Source: Bolinopsis microptera | Lineage: Eukaryota; Ctenophora; Tentaculata; Lobata; Bolinopsidae | Direction of reading: 5' to 3' | Length of the DNA: 64,000 nucleotides | Assembly (NCBI RefSeq): GCF_026151205.1 | Contig: NC_087073.1 | Location: 3,803,001-3,867,000 of the forward strand | Part shown: piece after piece, positions 46,452-57,800 of the stretch | Numbering within the stretch: position 1 is the stretch's first letter | Layout of the letters: each line of letters opens with the position of its first letter | The notes under the pieces: model-generated | Databases searched by the model: none | The model's input: only the letters and a program-made list of their open reading frames with translations | Told to the model about the DNA's origin: nothing | Made by a program: the position numbers and the translations under genes

Positions 46452-49400
46452 ATGAATATTATTGTTGTCGACGAAGATGAAGTACCCGATAAATCAAATC
46501 GCCAGAAGGTACTGTTGCACATTGGATGATCGAGGCTATTAAATTTAATGGGTTGTGCTCGTGATGAATATTGCCAACATGTCTGTGTAGGAGTCAACAA
46601 CTAAAGAGGAGAATTTTATGACCAATTTTTACTACGACTAATCCGTGATCATTTTTGTTTTAATTTTGTAATTACACAATTAACTTATCTACCAAGCTTG
46701 TCTGTTATAGTGTTATCGATATGCAATGATTTAGACTTAACCACTTTTTTTTCGTAGTCAAAATTAGTCATAACATCCTCCAAATCATGAGAACAAGATA
46801 CTTTCAAATCTGCTATCTAATAGTAATATCCCAGCAAAGCAACAAGATTCTGGACCATACTGATCGTATTCCATTTTCTACAGATTCTCATTGCCCTCCT
46901 GATATTTCTTCTGCCGTTTATTGGTGGCCTGTACGTTAACGTTTATTTTAACTCTGCGGAAAGCGACGAGAAATGGTACAATGCACTCGTCACCACGGAG
47001 TTCCAGCCCCCATTTTATATATTCGGACCAGGTAGCCAATTAATATAATTCTTTGGCAATTGAATTGGTAAATTGAAAAATTGCGCTGAGCAACGTCAAT
47101 AAATTATATATGTAGTATTGTAGTCTTATTCTCATTTCTCATAATCAGAATCTCATGATCTGCAGTATAAAGGTGCAGTGCACATTAATCTAAACACAGT
47201 CACGTTTATGCACAGATTTTTAACGTGACATAAATTATGAACATGCCACATGAAGTGCTTATTTTCTATTCAGTATTTTCATATGCATTACCGATTACGT
47301 ATCTAATAGCTAGAAAGCTAATAGGGGGGGGGGGGTGTCACGTCCGTCTATGTCCGCTTGTCTCATAGAATCCAAAAAGGACAGGACATAGGCGGACATA
47401 GACGGACATAGGCGGACATAGGCGGACATAGACGGACATAGGCGGACATTAATGGACACCTAAATTGCTAAATAAAATGTTCAATTTTTGCTGTTATAGG
47501 GAGATCATGTTTTTTGTCCGTTCGGTACCCTATATTTTCAAAACGGACAAAAAATAGAGCGGACAAAAACGGACAAAAATGGACAAAAACGGACAAAAAT
47601 GGAAATAACATTGAGATGCTTCCTCCTTCTACTCTTCCTCCTCCTACTCTTCCTCCTCCTCCCCCTGGGTCTTCCTGATCTTCCTCAGTCCTCTTCCTCC
47701 TCCCCTCCTCAGTCCTCCTCCTCGTCCTCAGTCCTCCTCATCAGTCCTCAACAGTCCTCCTCCTCCCCAGTCCTCCTCCTCCTCCTGAGTCCTTCTCCTG
47801 GGTCCTCCTCCTGGGTCCTCCTCCTCCTCTTCATCCTCCTCCTCTTCCTCCTCAGTCCTCAGTCCTCCCCCAGTCCCCCTCCTCCTCCTCCTATTCAGTC
47901 CTCCTCCCCCTCCTCCTTCTCAGTCCTCCTCAGTCCTCCTCCTCCTCTTCCCTCTCAGTCATCCTCCTCAGCCATCCTCCTCAGTCCTCCTCAGTCCTCC
48001 TCCTCAGTCCTCCTCCTCCTGGGTCCTCCTCCTCCTCTTCATCCTCCTCCTCTTCCTCCTCGGTCCTCAGTCCTCCTCCTCCTGGGTCCTCCTCCTCATC
48101 CTTCTCATCAGTCCTCCTCCTCCCCAGTCCTCTCCCAGTTCCCCTCCTTCTCCTCCTCCTATTCAGTCCTCCTCCTCCTCAGTTCTCCTCAGTCCTCCTT
48201 CTCATTTCTCCTAAGTCCTCCTCCTGAGTCCTCCTCCTGAGTCCTCCTCCTCTTCCTTCTGAGTCCTCCTCCTGAGTCCTCCTCCTCCTCCCTCTCAGTC
48301 ATCCTCCTCAGTCATCCTCCTCAGCCATCCTCCCCAGCCATCCTCCTTTGCTGTTATAGGGAGATCATGTTTTTTGTCCGTTCGGTACCCTATATTTTCA
48401 AAACGGACAAAAAATAGAGCGGACAAAAACGGACAAAAATGGACAAAAACGGACAAAAATGGAAATAACATTGAGATGCTTCCTCCTTCTACTCTTCCTC
48501 CTCCTACTCTTCCTCCTCCTCCCCCTGGGTCTTCCTGATCTTCCTCAGTCCTCTTCCTCCTCCCCAACTCAGTCCTCCTCCTACTCCTCCTCCTCGTCCT
48601 CAGTCCTCCTCATCAGTCCTCAACAGTCCTCCTCCTCCCCAGTCCTCCTCCTCCTGAGTCCTCCTCCTGGGTCCTCCTCCTGGGTCCTCCTCCTCCTCTT
48701 CATCCTCCTCCTCTTCCTCCTCAGTCCTCAGTCCTCCCCCAGTCCCCCTCCTCCTCCTCCTATTCAGTCCTCCTCCCCCTCCTCCTTCTCAGTCCTCCTC
48801 AGTCCTCCTCCTCCTCTTCCCTCTCAGTCATCCTCCTCAGCCATCCTCCTCAGTCCTCCTCAGTCCTCCTCCTCAGTCCTCCTCCTCCTGGGTCCTCCTC
48901 CTCCTCTTCATCCTCCTCCTCTTCCTCCTCGGTCCTCAGTCCTCCTCCTCCTGGGTCCTCCTCCTCATCCTTCTCATCAGTCCTCCTCCTCCCCAGTCCT
49001 CTCCCAGTTCCCCTCCTTCTCCTCCTCCTATTCAGTCCTCCTCCTCCTCAGTTCTCCTCAGTCCTCCTTCTCATTTCTCCTAAGTCCTCCTCCTGAGTCC
49101 TCCTCCTCTTCCTTCTGAGTCCTCCTCCTGAGTCCTCCTCCTCCTCCCTCTCAGTCATCCTCCTCAGTCATCCTCCTCAGCCATCCTCCCCAGCCATCCT
49201 CCTCAGCCATCCTCCTCAGTACTCCTCAGTCCTCCTCCTTCTCAGTCATCGTCAGTCCTCCTCCTCAGTCCTCTTCAGTCCTCCTCCTCCTCCTGGGTCC
49301 TCCTCCTCCTCCTCCTCCTGGGTCCTCCTGGATCTTCCTGATCCTCCCCAGTCGAGTCCTCTTCCTCCTCCCCTCCTCAGTCCTCCTCCTACTCTTCCTC

Positions 49401-50365
49401 CTCGTCCTCAGTCCTCCTCATCAGTCCTCAACAGTTCTCCTCCTCCTCCTCCTGGGGCCTTTTCCTGGGTCCTCCTCCTGGGTCCTCCTCCTCCTAGGTC
49501 CTCCTCCTCCTGGGTCCTCCTTCTCCTCAGTCCTCTTCCTCCTCTTCCTCCTCCTCCGCCCTCTCAGTCATCCTCCTCAGCCATCCTCCTCAGTCCTCCT
49601 CCTTCTCAGTCCTCCTCAGTCCTCCTCCTGAGTCGTCCTCCTCCTCAGTCATCCTCTTCAGTTCTCCTCCTCCTCCTAGGTCCTCCTTCTGGGTCCTCCT
49701 CCTCCTCCTCCTCCTGGGTCTTCCTGATCCTTCTCCTCCCTCTCAGTCATCCTCCTCAGTCATCCTCCTCAGTCATCCTCCTCAGCCATCCTCCTCAGCC
49801 ATCCTTCTCAGCCATCCTCCTCAGTACTCTTCAGTACTCTTCAGTACTCTTCAGTACTCTTCAGTACTCTTCAGTCCTCAAAATGTTTGTCCGCTAATGT
49901 CCACCAATGTCCGCTAATGTCCACCAATGTCCACCCAAGTCCGCCAATGTCCGTCCGGGTCCGCCAATGTCCGTCCGAGTCCGCCAATGTTCGTCCGAGT
50001 CCGCCAATGTCCGTCCGTGTCCGCCAATGTCCCAAAAAACATAGACGGACATGACACCCCCCCCCCCCTAATAGTTACCTGGGGACCTCAGGCTATTATG
50101 TTCATAAACATAGAATAGAGATTCGGCGGAATGACAGGCTGAGCGCGGCCCAGTAAGCTAATATTGACCATGGCATTTTGCTCAGTAATGTACACGCATA
50201 ATAAACAAGCGCTACCAGTACCACTACCAGCTACTAAAATTAAGATTTGGACATTTCTTATTGCAACAATCCTGGTCACTACTCGGGTCAAGCAACAATG
50301 CATGGAAAATGTCTGTCAAGTGCAATGGAAGTATAACTACACTAACTATTCAATTTCAATGTCTT

Positions 50366-50396
<31 letters not shown>

Positions 50397-50877
50397 CAGT
50401 GTGGACAGTTTTGTTGGTACTTAATGGCGGAGCAGCCTACATGATTTGGATGAAATCTGGTTTTGGAGAGGCCCCTCTTGCGTTTGTGAGTATTTAATGT
50501 GCAAATATACAATAAGCGAAATAACACCAGTTAGAATTCTTCAGAACTCCTTTTGAGCGTTAATTCCATTAAAAAGAAAACTAGCTCACAGCAGAATCGA
50601 CCAGCACAGCTCGATTGTTACCTACAATCTCACAATTCTTGTCCAGGTGCTATACTACATACAAATAATCCTAGCGATATGGTATGTGCCCCTCTTCTTC
50701 ACACTCCACAAGCTCCTGGGATCCTTCTTGGTTCTCGCAGCTCTCTGGTCGATGCTCTGCATCAAACTCATCATGTTTGCTAGGATTTACTACTTTGCCG
50801 GCATTCTCGTGGTGCCCTATCTGATATGGGTCACCTTTAACACTATCTTAAACTTCTCAATATACAGACTCAACTGA
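46452..50877 (+). CDS. TSPO: TSPO (translocator protein, TspO/MBR family)
   Basis: TSPO is a five-helix outer mitochondrial membrane protein that binds cholesterol and porphyrins. Four exons join in phase: 46,452-46,508 (acidic N-terminus [11 protein letters not shown]), 46,884-47,031, 50,400-50,485 and 50,647-50,877, giving 173 residues, normal for the family. Landmarks are [19 protein letters not shown] (the family's WY--L-KP--PP--FGP), [33 protein letters not shown], and the last helix [14 protein letters not shown]. The first coding exon is inferred from a phase-compatible ATG and a GTACTG donor, so it is less certain than the rest. The cholesterol (CRAC) segment at the C-terminus reads LNFSIYR, with Phe where mammals have the key Tyr. 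Intron 2 (3.4 kb) is mostly occupied by a polypyrimidine mobile element, and its acceptor follows a CTTTCA repeat. Confidence 0.9.
47325..50068. mobile_element. Polypyrimidine element with inverted G/C-run ends and 6-bp TSD
   Basis: The unit begins with a G-run plus TGTCACGTCCGTCTATG and ends with its inverse, CATAGACGGACATGACA plus a 12-C run. The hexamer TAATAG directly flanks both sides (47,319-47,324 and 50,069-50,074). Subterminal arms carry many GGACATAGGC-like copies on the left and inverse TGTCCG copies on the right. Between them, 47,600-49,880 is almost pure C/T on this strand (TCCTCC with CAG and GAG interruptions). An 860-bp segment starting at CTGTTATAGG (47,491 and 48,351) is tandemly duplicated. 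The long open frames in it are low-complexity products. It looks like a non-autonomous DNA transposon that captured or grew a polypyrimidine core; the superfamily is unknown. Confidence 0.7.
50076..50160 (+). repeat. Short copy of the CCTGGGGACC repeat
   Basis: It reads TTACCTGGGGACCTCAGGCT ... AGATTCGGCGGAATGACAGG ... GCGCGGCCCAGTAAG. The same module lies at 21,024-21,101 and 63,277-63,350 on this strand and inverted at about 60,328-60,402. It abuts the polypyrimidine element. Confidence 0.65.
50340..50397. repeat. (CTTTCA)n run at the TSPO intron 2 acceptor
   Basis: Five or more tandem TTTCAC units form the pyrimidine tract of the acceptor that precedes TSPO exon 3. Confidence 0.8.
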
Positions 50878-52039
50878 TTTAACTTGAAAACTACGAACCA
50901 GTTCATTGTGCGTACATTACGCCAGGGATGATTGATGAAACAGTAGTAACAGACTGGTATATTGACATCTAAGAGCATCGAGAAAAGAGCTCCTTAGTCA
51001 GTTTATGGATTTTATAAATACTTGAGCAGAGCTTTTATTAATTTACTTGTAACGGTTTAATATTGTGTTATGATAACTTTTGTATTGAAAAAAGGAAAGA
51101 GAAACATTTAAGTGTACAAATGAACATGTATCATCAATATATCGAAACAATACTTAAGATATCATTCAAAATATAAACCATTATACGCGATCCGCTATTT
51201 ATTATCATTAGGAACAATCTCTGGGTACATCTGGCCCATTTCGGGTTTAATAAGTCAAAACTCATGAAAACGGCCAATTCTACCAGGACGGAAAATAACA
51301 GTGCCATAAATCACTAAATCTTCTGACGGAATTTGTTAAGTATTTCAAACAAACCGGAAGAGCTTTTATTATAACTATGAATCTAAAATTCTCATTGATC
51401 ACAATTTAACCAGATTTACCCAGCGTGGTGAGGTGATATTTATAAAGTTATTGTTGGAAAATAAAAACAGTTTTAAACAAATGACCAGTTAGACCTACAA
51501 AAATATATATTTGTAAACTGCAAACGCACTAGAATATTCCTTTTAAACACAATCCAAATTCCTGGTTTATTTTATACCAAAAAGGAACTTATTGGTTACC
51601 GACCATTGCAATAAATCAGCCAAGAAAAAATAACTTGGCGCCGTTAGCAGCCTACAATATTACACAAACTTACATTTGGTAGAAAATGTTATTACATCAA
51701 AGATGAAACACGAATTAAAAACATCCTACAATACATCGCTTTTAAAAAGAAATTAGCCATCAGTTCTAAGTGTATCAGGTATCCTCACATGGGGAATAAA
51801 TTTGATCGAATCAAGGATTTCAAGCTGCTGTGTAAAACTAATCATACCACCGCCATTAAATCATCACGTTAAGTTATGTGGAATAATTATCCGTATAATC
51901 CTATAATACAGTAAAAAGGAGGCTAAGCTACGAATTACGCGAATTACGCGTTAAATTCAACATATCATTAAAAACTTGAAATGAGCAGATCAGTTTTGGA
52001 CTGAAACTAACGAACTTTTTGAATCTATATGAAAGATGA
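50878..52039. other. Intergenic between convergent TSPO and Rab 3' ends
   Basis: AT-rich sequence that must hold both 3' UTRs. No repeat or further exon was recognised. Confidence 0.6.
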
Positions 52040-55000
52040 TTAACTCGTGCACATTTTGCAAGAGCCTTTTTTCTTGTGGTGGTCAGAATTCAAGTTGATT
52101 TCACCCTTGGGGACTGCAGGTGCTTCCTGGGGAGGAATTAGAGGTAAACGTTTAGTCTCTTAATTTAAGGTGGTTACGAAAAGTAATTAACAATCTCAGG
52201 AACAGTGGCGTAACGTTGCCTGTTGGCGCCCCCCCCCCCCCCCCCCGCCGAAAAGGCGCCCCCCTGTTGGCGCCCCCTCCCCTTTTGGTGCCCCTCCCTA
52301 AAATTGAACAAATTAGGTGATTTTAGAGGATGAGCCGGTAAAATCTCTAAAAAAGTGTGTATCTAGAGCAAAACGCGCAGTTTTGCTAGTACTTTAGTTA
52401 AGTTTTCGAAATTGTCCCATATTCAAACGACGATTAGGCGCCCCCCTAAGACGGCGCCCCCCTGCACTGTGCACAGCGGGGTCAGCGGGGCCCTTCGTTA
52501 CGCCACTGCTCAGGAATAGTAAAATCAATATGTCAGACGTCAGTAATATAAACTAACCAGCTTCTTTTCTGTCTTCTTTTTGATATCTCCAGCCATGGTC
52601 AAGAAAGCTTCCTCTACGTTGAGGCCACTAAGTGCGCTTGATTCAAAAAATTTAACACCGTGTCGCACGGCAAGCTGAAATATTCGGGGTCAATATTTCT
52701 GAGAAACGGTACATGAATTTTAAACTCACCTAGGTTAAAGACTATCATGAAATAGTGTTCATCATGATAGAAAGTTATTTGTAATCAATAAATGTTTTTG
52801 CCATGAAACGGACCAAACTGATCCTAACTCATATTCCACTCATCATAGCATATCGCTTCAGCATGTACAAAGGGCATTTAACCTCAATCAGTTTAATGTA
52901 GTGAAATGACTGGTGTGAATGAAGTAGTGTACTAATACAAGTTGGAGAGGATCAGGTAAGCTTAGTCAGCATCCATGATGTTACAAACCCTCTGGGACAT
53001 TACTGCGCCCAGTCTCCAAAGTTACAGTAAATTCCTACTACGGACAAACAAACACAGACAAAACACCAACAAGAAACTGATATACACTAGCTAGCTCAGA
53101 GAGGAAATGAGTACCGGCTCAGGAGGTATGTCAAAACAGGGCGCCCTTTCGAACACTACTCGGGCTAGAATCAGTGCAATTCGGACACTACTATGCAACT
53201 GAACCATGCAAAACTATATAAGTACACCTATGCTGGCAAGGCAATAGGTCAGACTGCCAGTCCTGAAAACCAGTTCTATGATAAGGGTCACGCAAGCCCC
53301 GAAGGGTTAATACAAAATCAATAAATGTTTTTGCCATGAAACGGACCAAACTGATCCTAACTCATATTCCACTCATCATAGCATATCGCTTCAGCATGTA
53401 CAAAGGGCATTTAACCTCAATCAGTTTAATGTAGTGAAATGACTGGTGTGAATGAAGTAGTGTACTAATACAAGTTGGAGAGGATCAGGTAAGCTTAGTC
53501 AGCATCCATGATGTTACAAACCCTCTGGGACATTACTGCGCCCAGTTATTTGTAATCACCCAAAGCTAATGTTATTTAAATTAACAACAATAAAAACAAA
53601 TTGCCATATACTGCAACTAGCTGTAGAGGGTCTACAGTTGCAGTGCTGATTTCGACTTTCTGTACGACACCAGATTACTAGCAATAAGCTTCGAGCGCGC
53701 GCACTTTTAACAAAAAGTTATGTTCACAGCAGACCCAGGATCAATGCTGGGATTCTGACGTGTCCACCTATCATTGGTTGTTAACACCTAGATACAATGG
53801 TACTGCACTAAGTGAATTCAAGGCCGATAATTAATCTGTAATTTTAAGGATTGCGATCGAATTTCCCATCAATTTAACAGCGACTTAGGACACTGCAACC
53901 GGATACATAAGGCTTGTAGAGAGCAGACTTTACACACACAGCACGAATGTAAAACATATTCGGACACATATCGGGCATTTTTAAACAATAAAAGATAAAC
54001 GAGTGATGACATAGGTTACAGTTAGTAGATCTATGTTTAGAACATGAGCTGACAAAATTCGAGTAAGACATTAGTACACCCCGCTGGAGCAGTATATAAT
54101 TTATTTGATTAGCGAGGTAGCGGTGATGATGACGAGGAAAAGTAAAACCCTACCGCTTGGCCCTTTTCCTTGGAGACCTGTCTCTTTTCCTCTCTGTCGC
54201 ACTTGTTACCAAGTATCATTTTCTCAACATCGGGGGCTGCATTCTGAGAGGTTTCAATCATGAGTAGTTTATAACAATTAAGTTTTGTTTCTACGTGAAT
54301 GACATGATGTTACAAGATTTAAACACAACGCATAAAGTACCCATTTTAGTACCCAATAAGGTGATCATAATTAGCTATTTTCGTCAAGGCCACGATTTCC
54401 GGAACAGGTACTTGTTTGTGACAACATGAAGATTGTTGCAGATTAGTAAGGCTGTTAGGCTGAGACTTTTCTGACATGTATGAAAACTTGAACACATCGG
54501 ATGAAATAGTGAAATGTCTCCGCGAGCCATCAAAAAGCATAGCTCATCAGCTCGAGATTGTCACCAAGTCACACTGCTGTTAAAACTTAGGCCAGACCCC
54601 TAAATTATGTAATTCTAAATTACATGTTAGCCATATTAGCGATTGAATGAAACAGATGACAACGTGTACGCATCACAACACACCATTAATAGGCCTGATC
54701 AATCATTGCACTTGGCTCCAAGAGAAACGGTAATTTAGTGACACTAAAAGTTTGAGTGGCTCCTACTTGGCAAAACTAAGTGGCATCCTGATCTCACTTC
54801 ATCGGAATTACATAGAAGCTAATCGAAGCCATACACCCGTCAACTCCCCTGTAAGTTCTGACTTCCCTGTAAGTTCAGACTTCTGAGTACGATACTTACA
54901 TCTTCTATGTTCCTCATCCAGGTTTTAATGTTGTCAAACGTCTTCTCATCTGAGATGTCGTACACCAGGAATATACCCATCGCACCTCGGTAGTAGGCCG

Positions 55001-56785
55001 TGGTTATGGTCCTGAATCTCTCCTGGCCTGCTGTATCCCTGAAAGATACAGATTGTATTAAAAGATACAGATTGTACCCTTGAAAGATTGAGAGATGTTC
55101 TACATTCAGGGAAATTTCCTCCTCGATATCAAATTTTATCAAAATTTTTGACGATTTCTTGAAATTGGTGGTCTTCAGAACTTGAAGCTTTTACTTTCCA
55201 TAGCAAGATCTATCATGGCTATAAAAATCTTAATCATCTATTTTAAAAAATCGATAAGGCAAATAACTGGTCTATATTTTTTGTTTCGACACTACCCAGC
55301 CTTAACCTACGGAGGTTAAGTTAAAACTTCTATCTTTCTATCGGGTAGGGTAAGGGAAAATTAACACGCTCATTAGGACTCAGAAAAAGAAACAACACCT
55401 TATTTACTTGTTTAGCATGCACATGTTGACAAGCTCAATTAGGCAAACTGCCCAACTCTTCTATTCAGCTTATTAGGACAGAAAATAAAACTTTAATCTT
55501 ATTGAGGTCCGGATAAGACTGTTAAACACACCATCTGACTAGTACATTAGTAAATTAGTACATTAGTACACTAGTACATTAGTACACTAGTACACTAGTA
55601 CACTAGTACATGATACATCTTGAATCTTGAGTTATAATTGTGGTAGCGATGTGTGTGTTTTTGTTTGTTTGTAATTTACTGACCACTTAATCAAGAAAAC
55701 GTTAAAACAGTCATAAAACTGTTTTTTTCGGTATAGATTCGACAAAACTCTGAGGAAACAGAATAACTTAAGTGTGATAGTTTCTTACTTTCTCTCTCCT
55801 ATTTACAGCTTTACCTGTAATGCAAATATAAAACATATATTGGGCCAGTGTTCTCCTCGTCCATACTGGTAATGTTTCATGATTTTTTATAGGTATTTTC
55901 TTTTATCACTCGAAATTTACAAACTTTTCTTGATTGCTTGACAATTTTATTAGTGGCTTCATAATTTCGCACCTTTTTAACTGTAACAGTGGAATCCCGC
56001 GTTGCACTATGTTGATATAATAAAGTAATAAAAATCTCACTAATAGGCGTATCTAACTGAAGGTTAGAAACTACAACCCCCCCCCCCCCCCCTGAAAAAT
56101 ACTAACCATATCTGGAGCTTTATTTTCCGACCATCAATATCAACTGTCCTTACTTTAAAATCGATACCTGAAAAGTTACATCGATATCACCATCAACTAT
56201 GATTTATGTGACATAGATTGGGACAGATCACAATAACAAGAATTTGTTTATGAAAACTGGTGTGGTGGACAGGTGGTGCAATGAGACATGACTGCGAAAT
56301 TAGCCAATCAACTGTTAGCTGATTAGCAGTACCCAATCAACTGTTAGCTGATTAGCAGTACCCACTCAACTGTTAGCTGATTAGCAGTACCCAATCAACT
56401 GTTAGCTGATTAGCAGTATCCAATCAACTGTTAGCTGATTAGCAGTACCCAATCAACTGTTAGCTGAAAATATTAACATACTTACCAATAGTGGCAATAA
56501 AACTTGTATTAAAAGCATCATCAGAGAATCGAAACAGGAGACATGTTTTACCCACTCCGCTGTCGCCTGAAATTGGATTAAAATCAAAACATCTGATCTG
56601 GAAATATCATGAGAATTAATACAATATAAAAAGCAATTATAATAATGTTGCTCTTTTAAATCCAGTATGTTTGTGTCGTCTTATCTAATTAAATGTTAAT
56701 CGATATAGGGTAAAGTAATTGACAGCTAATAAAACTCACCGATTAAAAGAAGCTTAAAAAGATAGTCGTAGTTTTTTGACGTCAT
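52040..56785 (-). CDS. RAB8: Rab8/10/13-group small GTPase
   Basis: Rab8-group GTPases direct exocytic and ciliary membrane traffic. Seven exons join in phase into 206 residues: 56785-56740, 56566-56486, 56167-56107, 55038-54900, 54243-54154, 52674-52558, 52126-52040. G-box motifs are GDSGVGKT (16-23), switch I FIATIGIDF, WDTAGQE (63-69), GNKCD (121-125), and the G5 box SSAL (151-154), where Rabs usually have [14 protein letters not shown] and [15 protein letters not shown] place it in the Rab8/10/13 group; Rab8 is the closest by eye. The C-terminus ends GSCKMCTS, so cysteines are at -6 and -3 from the end, not the usual CC, CXC or CaaX; the final exon may be mis-read by a base or the real last exon may differ. 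Introns hold a hAT MITE, a direct-repeat retroelement and two minisatellites. Confidence 0.92.
52203..52508. mobile_element. hAT-type MITE with 8-bp TSD
   Basis: A 306-bp insertion in the last Rab intron. It starts CAGTGGCGTAACG and ends with the inverse CGTTACGCCACTG; CTCAGGAA is directly repeated on both sides (52,195-52,202 and 52,509-52,516). An 8-bp target duplication with CAGTG-type termini is typical of hAT transposons. The interior holds a 17-base C run and several GGCGCCCCCC words but no coding frame, so it is non-autonomous. The exact TSD and well-matched TIRs suggest a recent insertion. It lies 42 bp from the exon 6 donor. Confidence 0.88.
52788..53545. mobile_element. Direct-repeat element (225-308-225 bp) with 13-bp TSD
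   Basis: Two 225-bp copies (52,788-53,012 and 53,321-53,545) read identical by eye and flank a 308-bp middle. The 13-mer TTATTTGTAATCA directly flanks the whole (52,775-52,787 and 53,546-53,558). This can be read as a miniature LTR-like element or as 1.4 copies of a 533-bp monomer inserted from a circular or concatemeric template, as Penelope-like and retrozyme elements do. No coding frame or hammerhead core was seen. A 13-bp duplication is long for LTR integrase and fits target-primed insertion better. Confidence 0.75.
55545..55615. repeat. (CTAGTACA/TTAGTACA)n minisatellite, Rab intron 3
   Basis: About eight tandem units of roughly 8-10 bp alternate CACTAGTA and CATTAGTA. The unit is nearly palindromic. 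Confidence 0.8.
56072..56093. repeat. Long C homopolymer beside Rab exon 3
   Basis: About 18 consecutive Cs lie within 15-35 bp of Rab exon 3 on its intron side, likely polymorphic or mis-sized. Confidence 0.8.
56302..56467. repeat. 29-bp minisatellite, Rab intron 2
   Basis: About six tandem copies of a unit containing CAATCAACTGTTAGCTGATT and AGCAGTACC. One copy has a CACTC variant and one a GTATCC variant. Confidence 0.9.
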
Positions 56786-56984
56786 GTTTAGATACTCGCA
56801 TTATTCATTCCCCCATCCCTACTGCAAAATTAACTCAGGTTAAAAGAGAGAAATAAGCATAAAATGATTGCATTTATACATAATAATATCATTACTTTTT
56901 CACTGCCGATGATCTGAATTGTGTGAACAAAAAGTGAATTGAAATCTCAAATAATTGGAATCGGGATAAAATTCAGCATTTTGA

Positions 56985-57800
56985 AAAGGAGTTTGCATGT
57001 TAATTGGACAGCAGCTGATAAGCCGATTACATTCTCCCAATACCAATCCTATGACAGCAGTCTACTGCTCCTATGGTGAGGAGAAAACTGCACTTACGGA
57101 AGCCCTGAAATGGATGACAGAGAACCAGAAGTATGATGACACCATCATATGCTCTGATAGCCAGGCATTACTGACTAGCATCGATAGCCTGAACCCAGAC
57201 ACACAGGATATCAGGAAAACTCTGGAATCACTCCATGGGACAACGTACCTGCACTGGATTCCCGGCCACTCCAACATTCCTGGGAACGAATACGCTGACA
57301 AAGCAGCAAAGGAAGCAGCACAACTCCCGGACCTGGGCCAAGGACAGTCTACAATCTCATACGGAGTTGCCAGAGCAGTAGCAAAGGCTCACATCAAGGA
57401 TAGCGACCCCCAACACCACCTGGTCTCCCAGACTTACAAGGGATACAACAGAAAAAGAGCGGACAGTAAAATAGAGAGCAGGAAAGACGGAGCGCTGCTA
57501 GCACAACTCAGAGCAGGCCATTGCCTTCACCTGTCCCACTACAAAAATAGGATCGACTCTACAAAGAGTGCAACTTGTCCCCGTTGCGGAGAAGAAGAAG
57601 AAACGGTACCACACTGGATTCGGTGCCCTGCAACGATCAGGACGAGAGAAGAAATCTTCGGAAAACCTGACTTAAACTTGGACATACTAACCACCAACCC
57701 GATAGAAATCCTGGCGTTTGCTAAGAAGACCTTGCTTGAGGGACCCTTAGACGCCTAGCCCATCACCACCACCACCACAGCAGTCTCGAAGAGAATAAAT
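56985..57800 (+). mobile_element. 5'-truncated LINE: RNase H domain and zinc knuckle
   Basis: The frame 56,985-57,758 encodes the last part of an I/Tad/Jockey-like retrotransposon. RNase H landmarks are the family's EKTALTEAL (catalytic Glu), ICSDSQALL (Asp) and WIPGHSNIPGNEYADKAAK (His and Asp); the first catalytic Asp is lost at the truncation, where a TGA precedes the frame. A zinc-knuckle-like CPRCGEEEETVPHWIRCPA follows near residue 200. The 3' end has a short CCACCACCAC run. The piece lies about 200 bp upstream of the Rab start codon, on the other strand, so it may sit in the Rab promoter. No convincing target duplication was found. Confidence 0.85.

Noticed and set aside
47599-49118. 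Two near-identical 213-219 codon ORFs starting [13 protein letters not shown] and rich in Ser, Pro and Leu
   Set aside because: They are the translation of a C/T-only tract that is open in several frames; the pair arises from the 860-bp tandem duplication.
52788-53545. Hammerhead ribozyme within the direct-repeat element
   Set aside because: Both strands of the 533-bp unit were read; TGATGAG and GAAAC occur but not in one foldable core.
56302-56467. CRISPR-like array of 29-bp repeats
   Set aside because: There are no spacers between the repeats and the genome is animal; it is a minisatellite.
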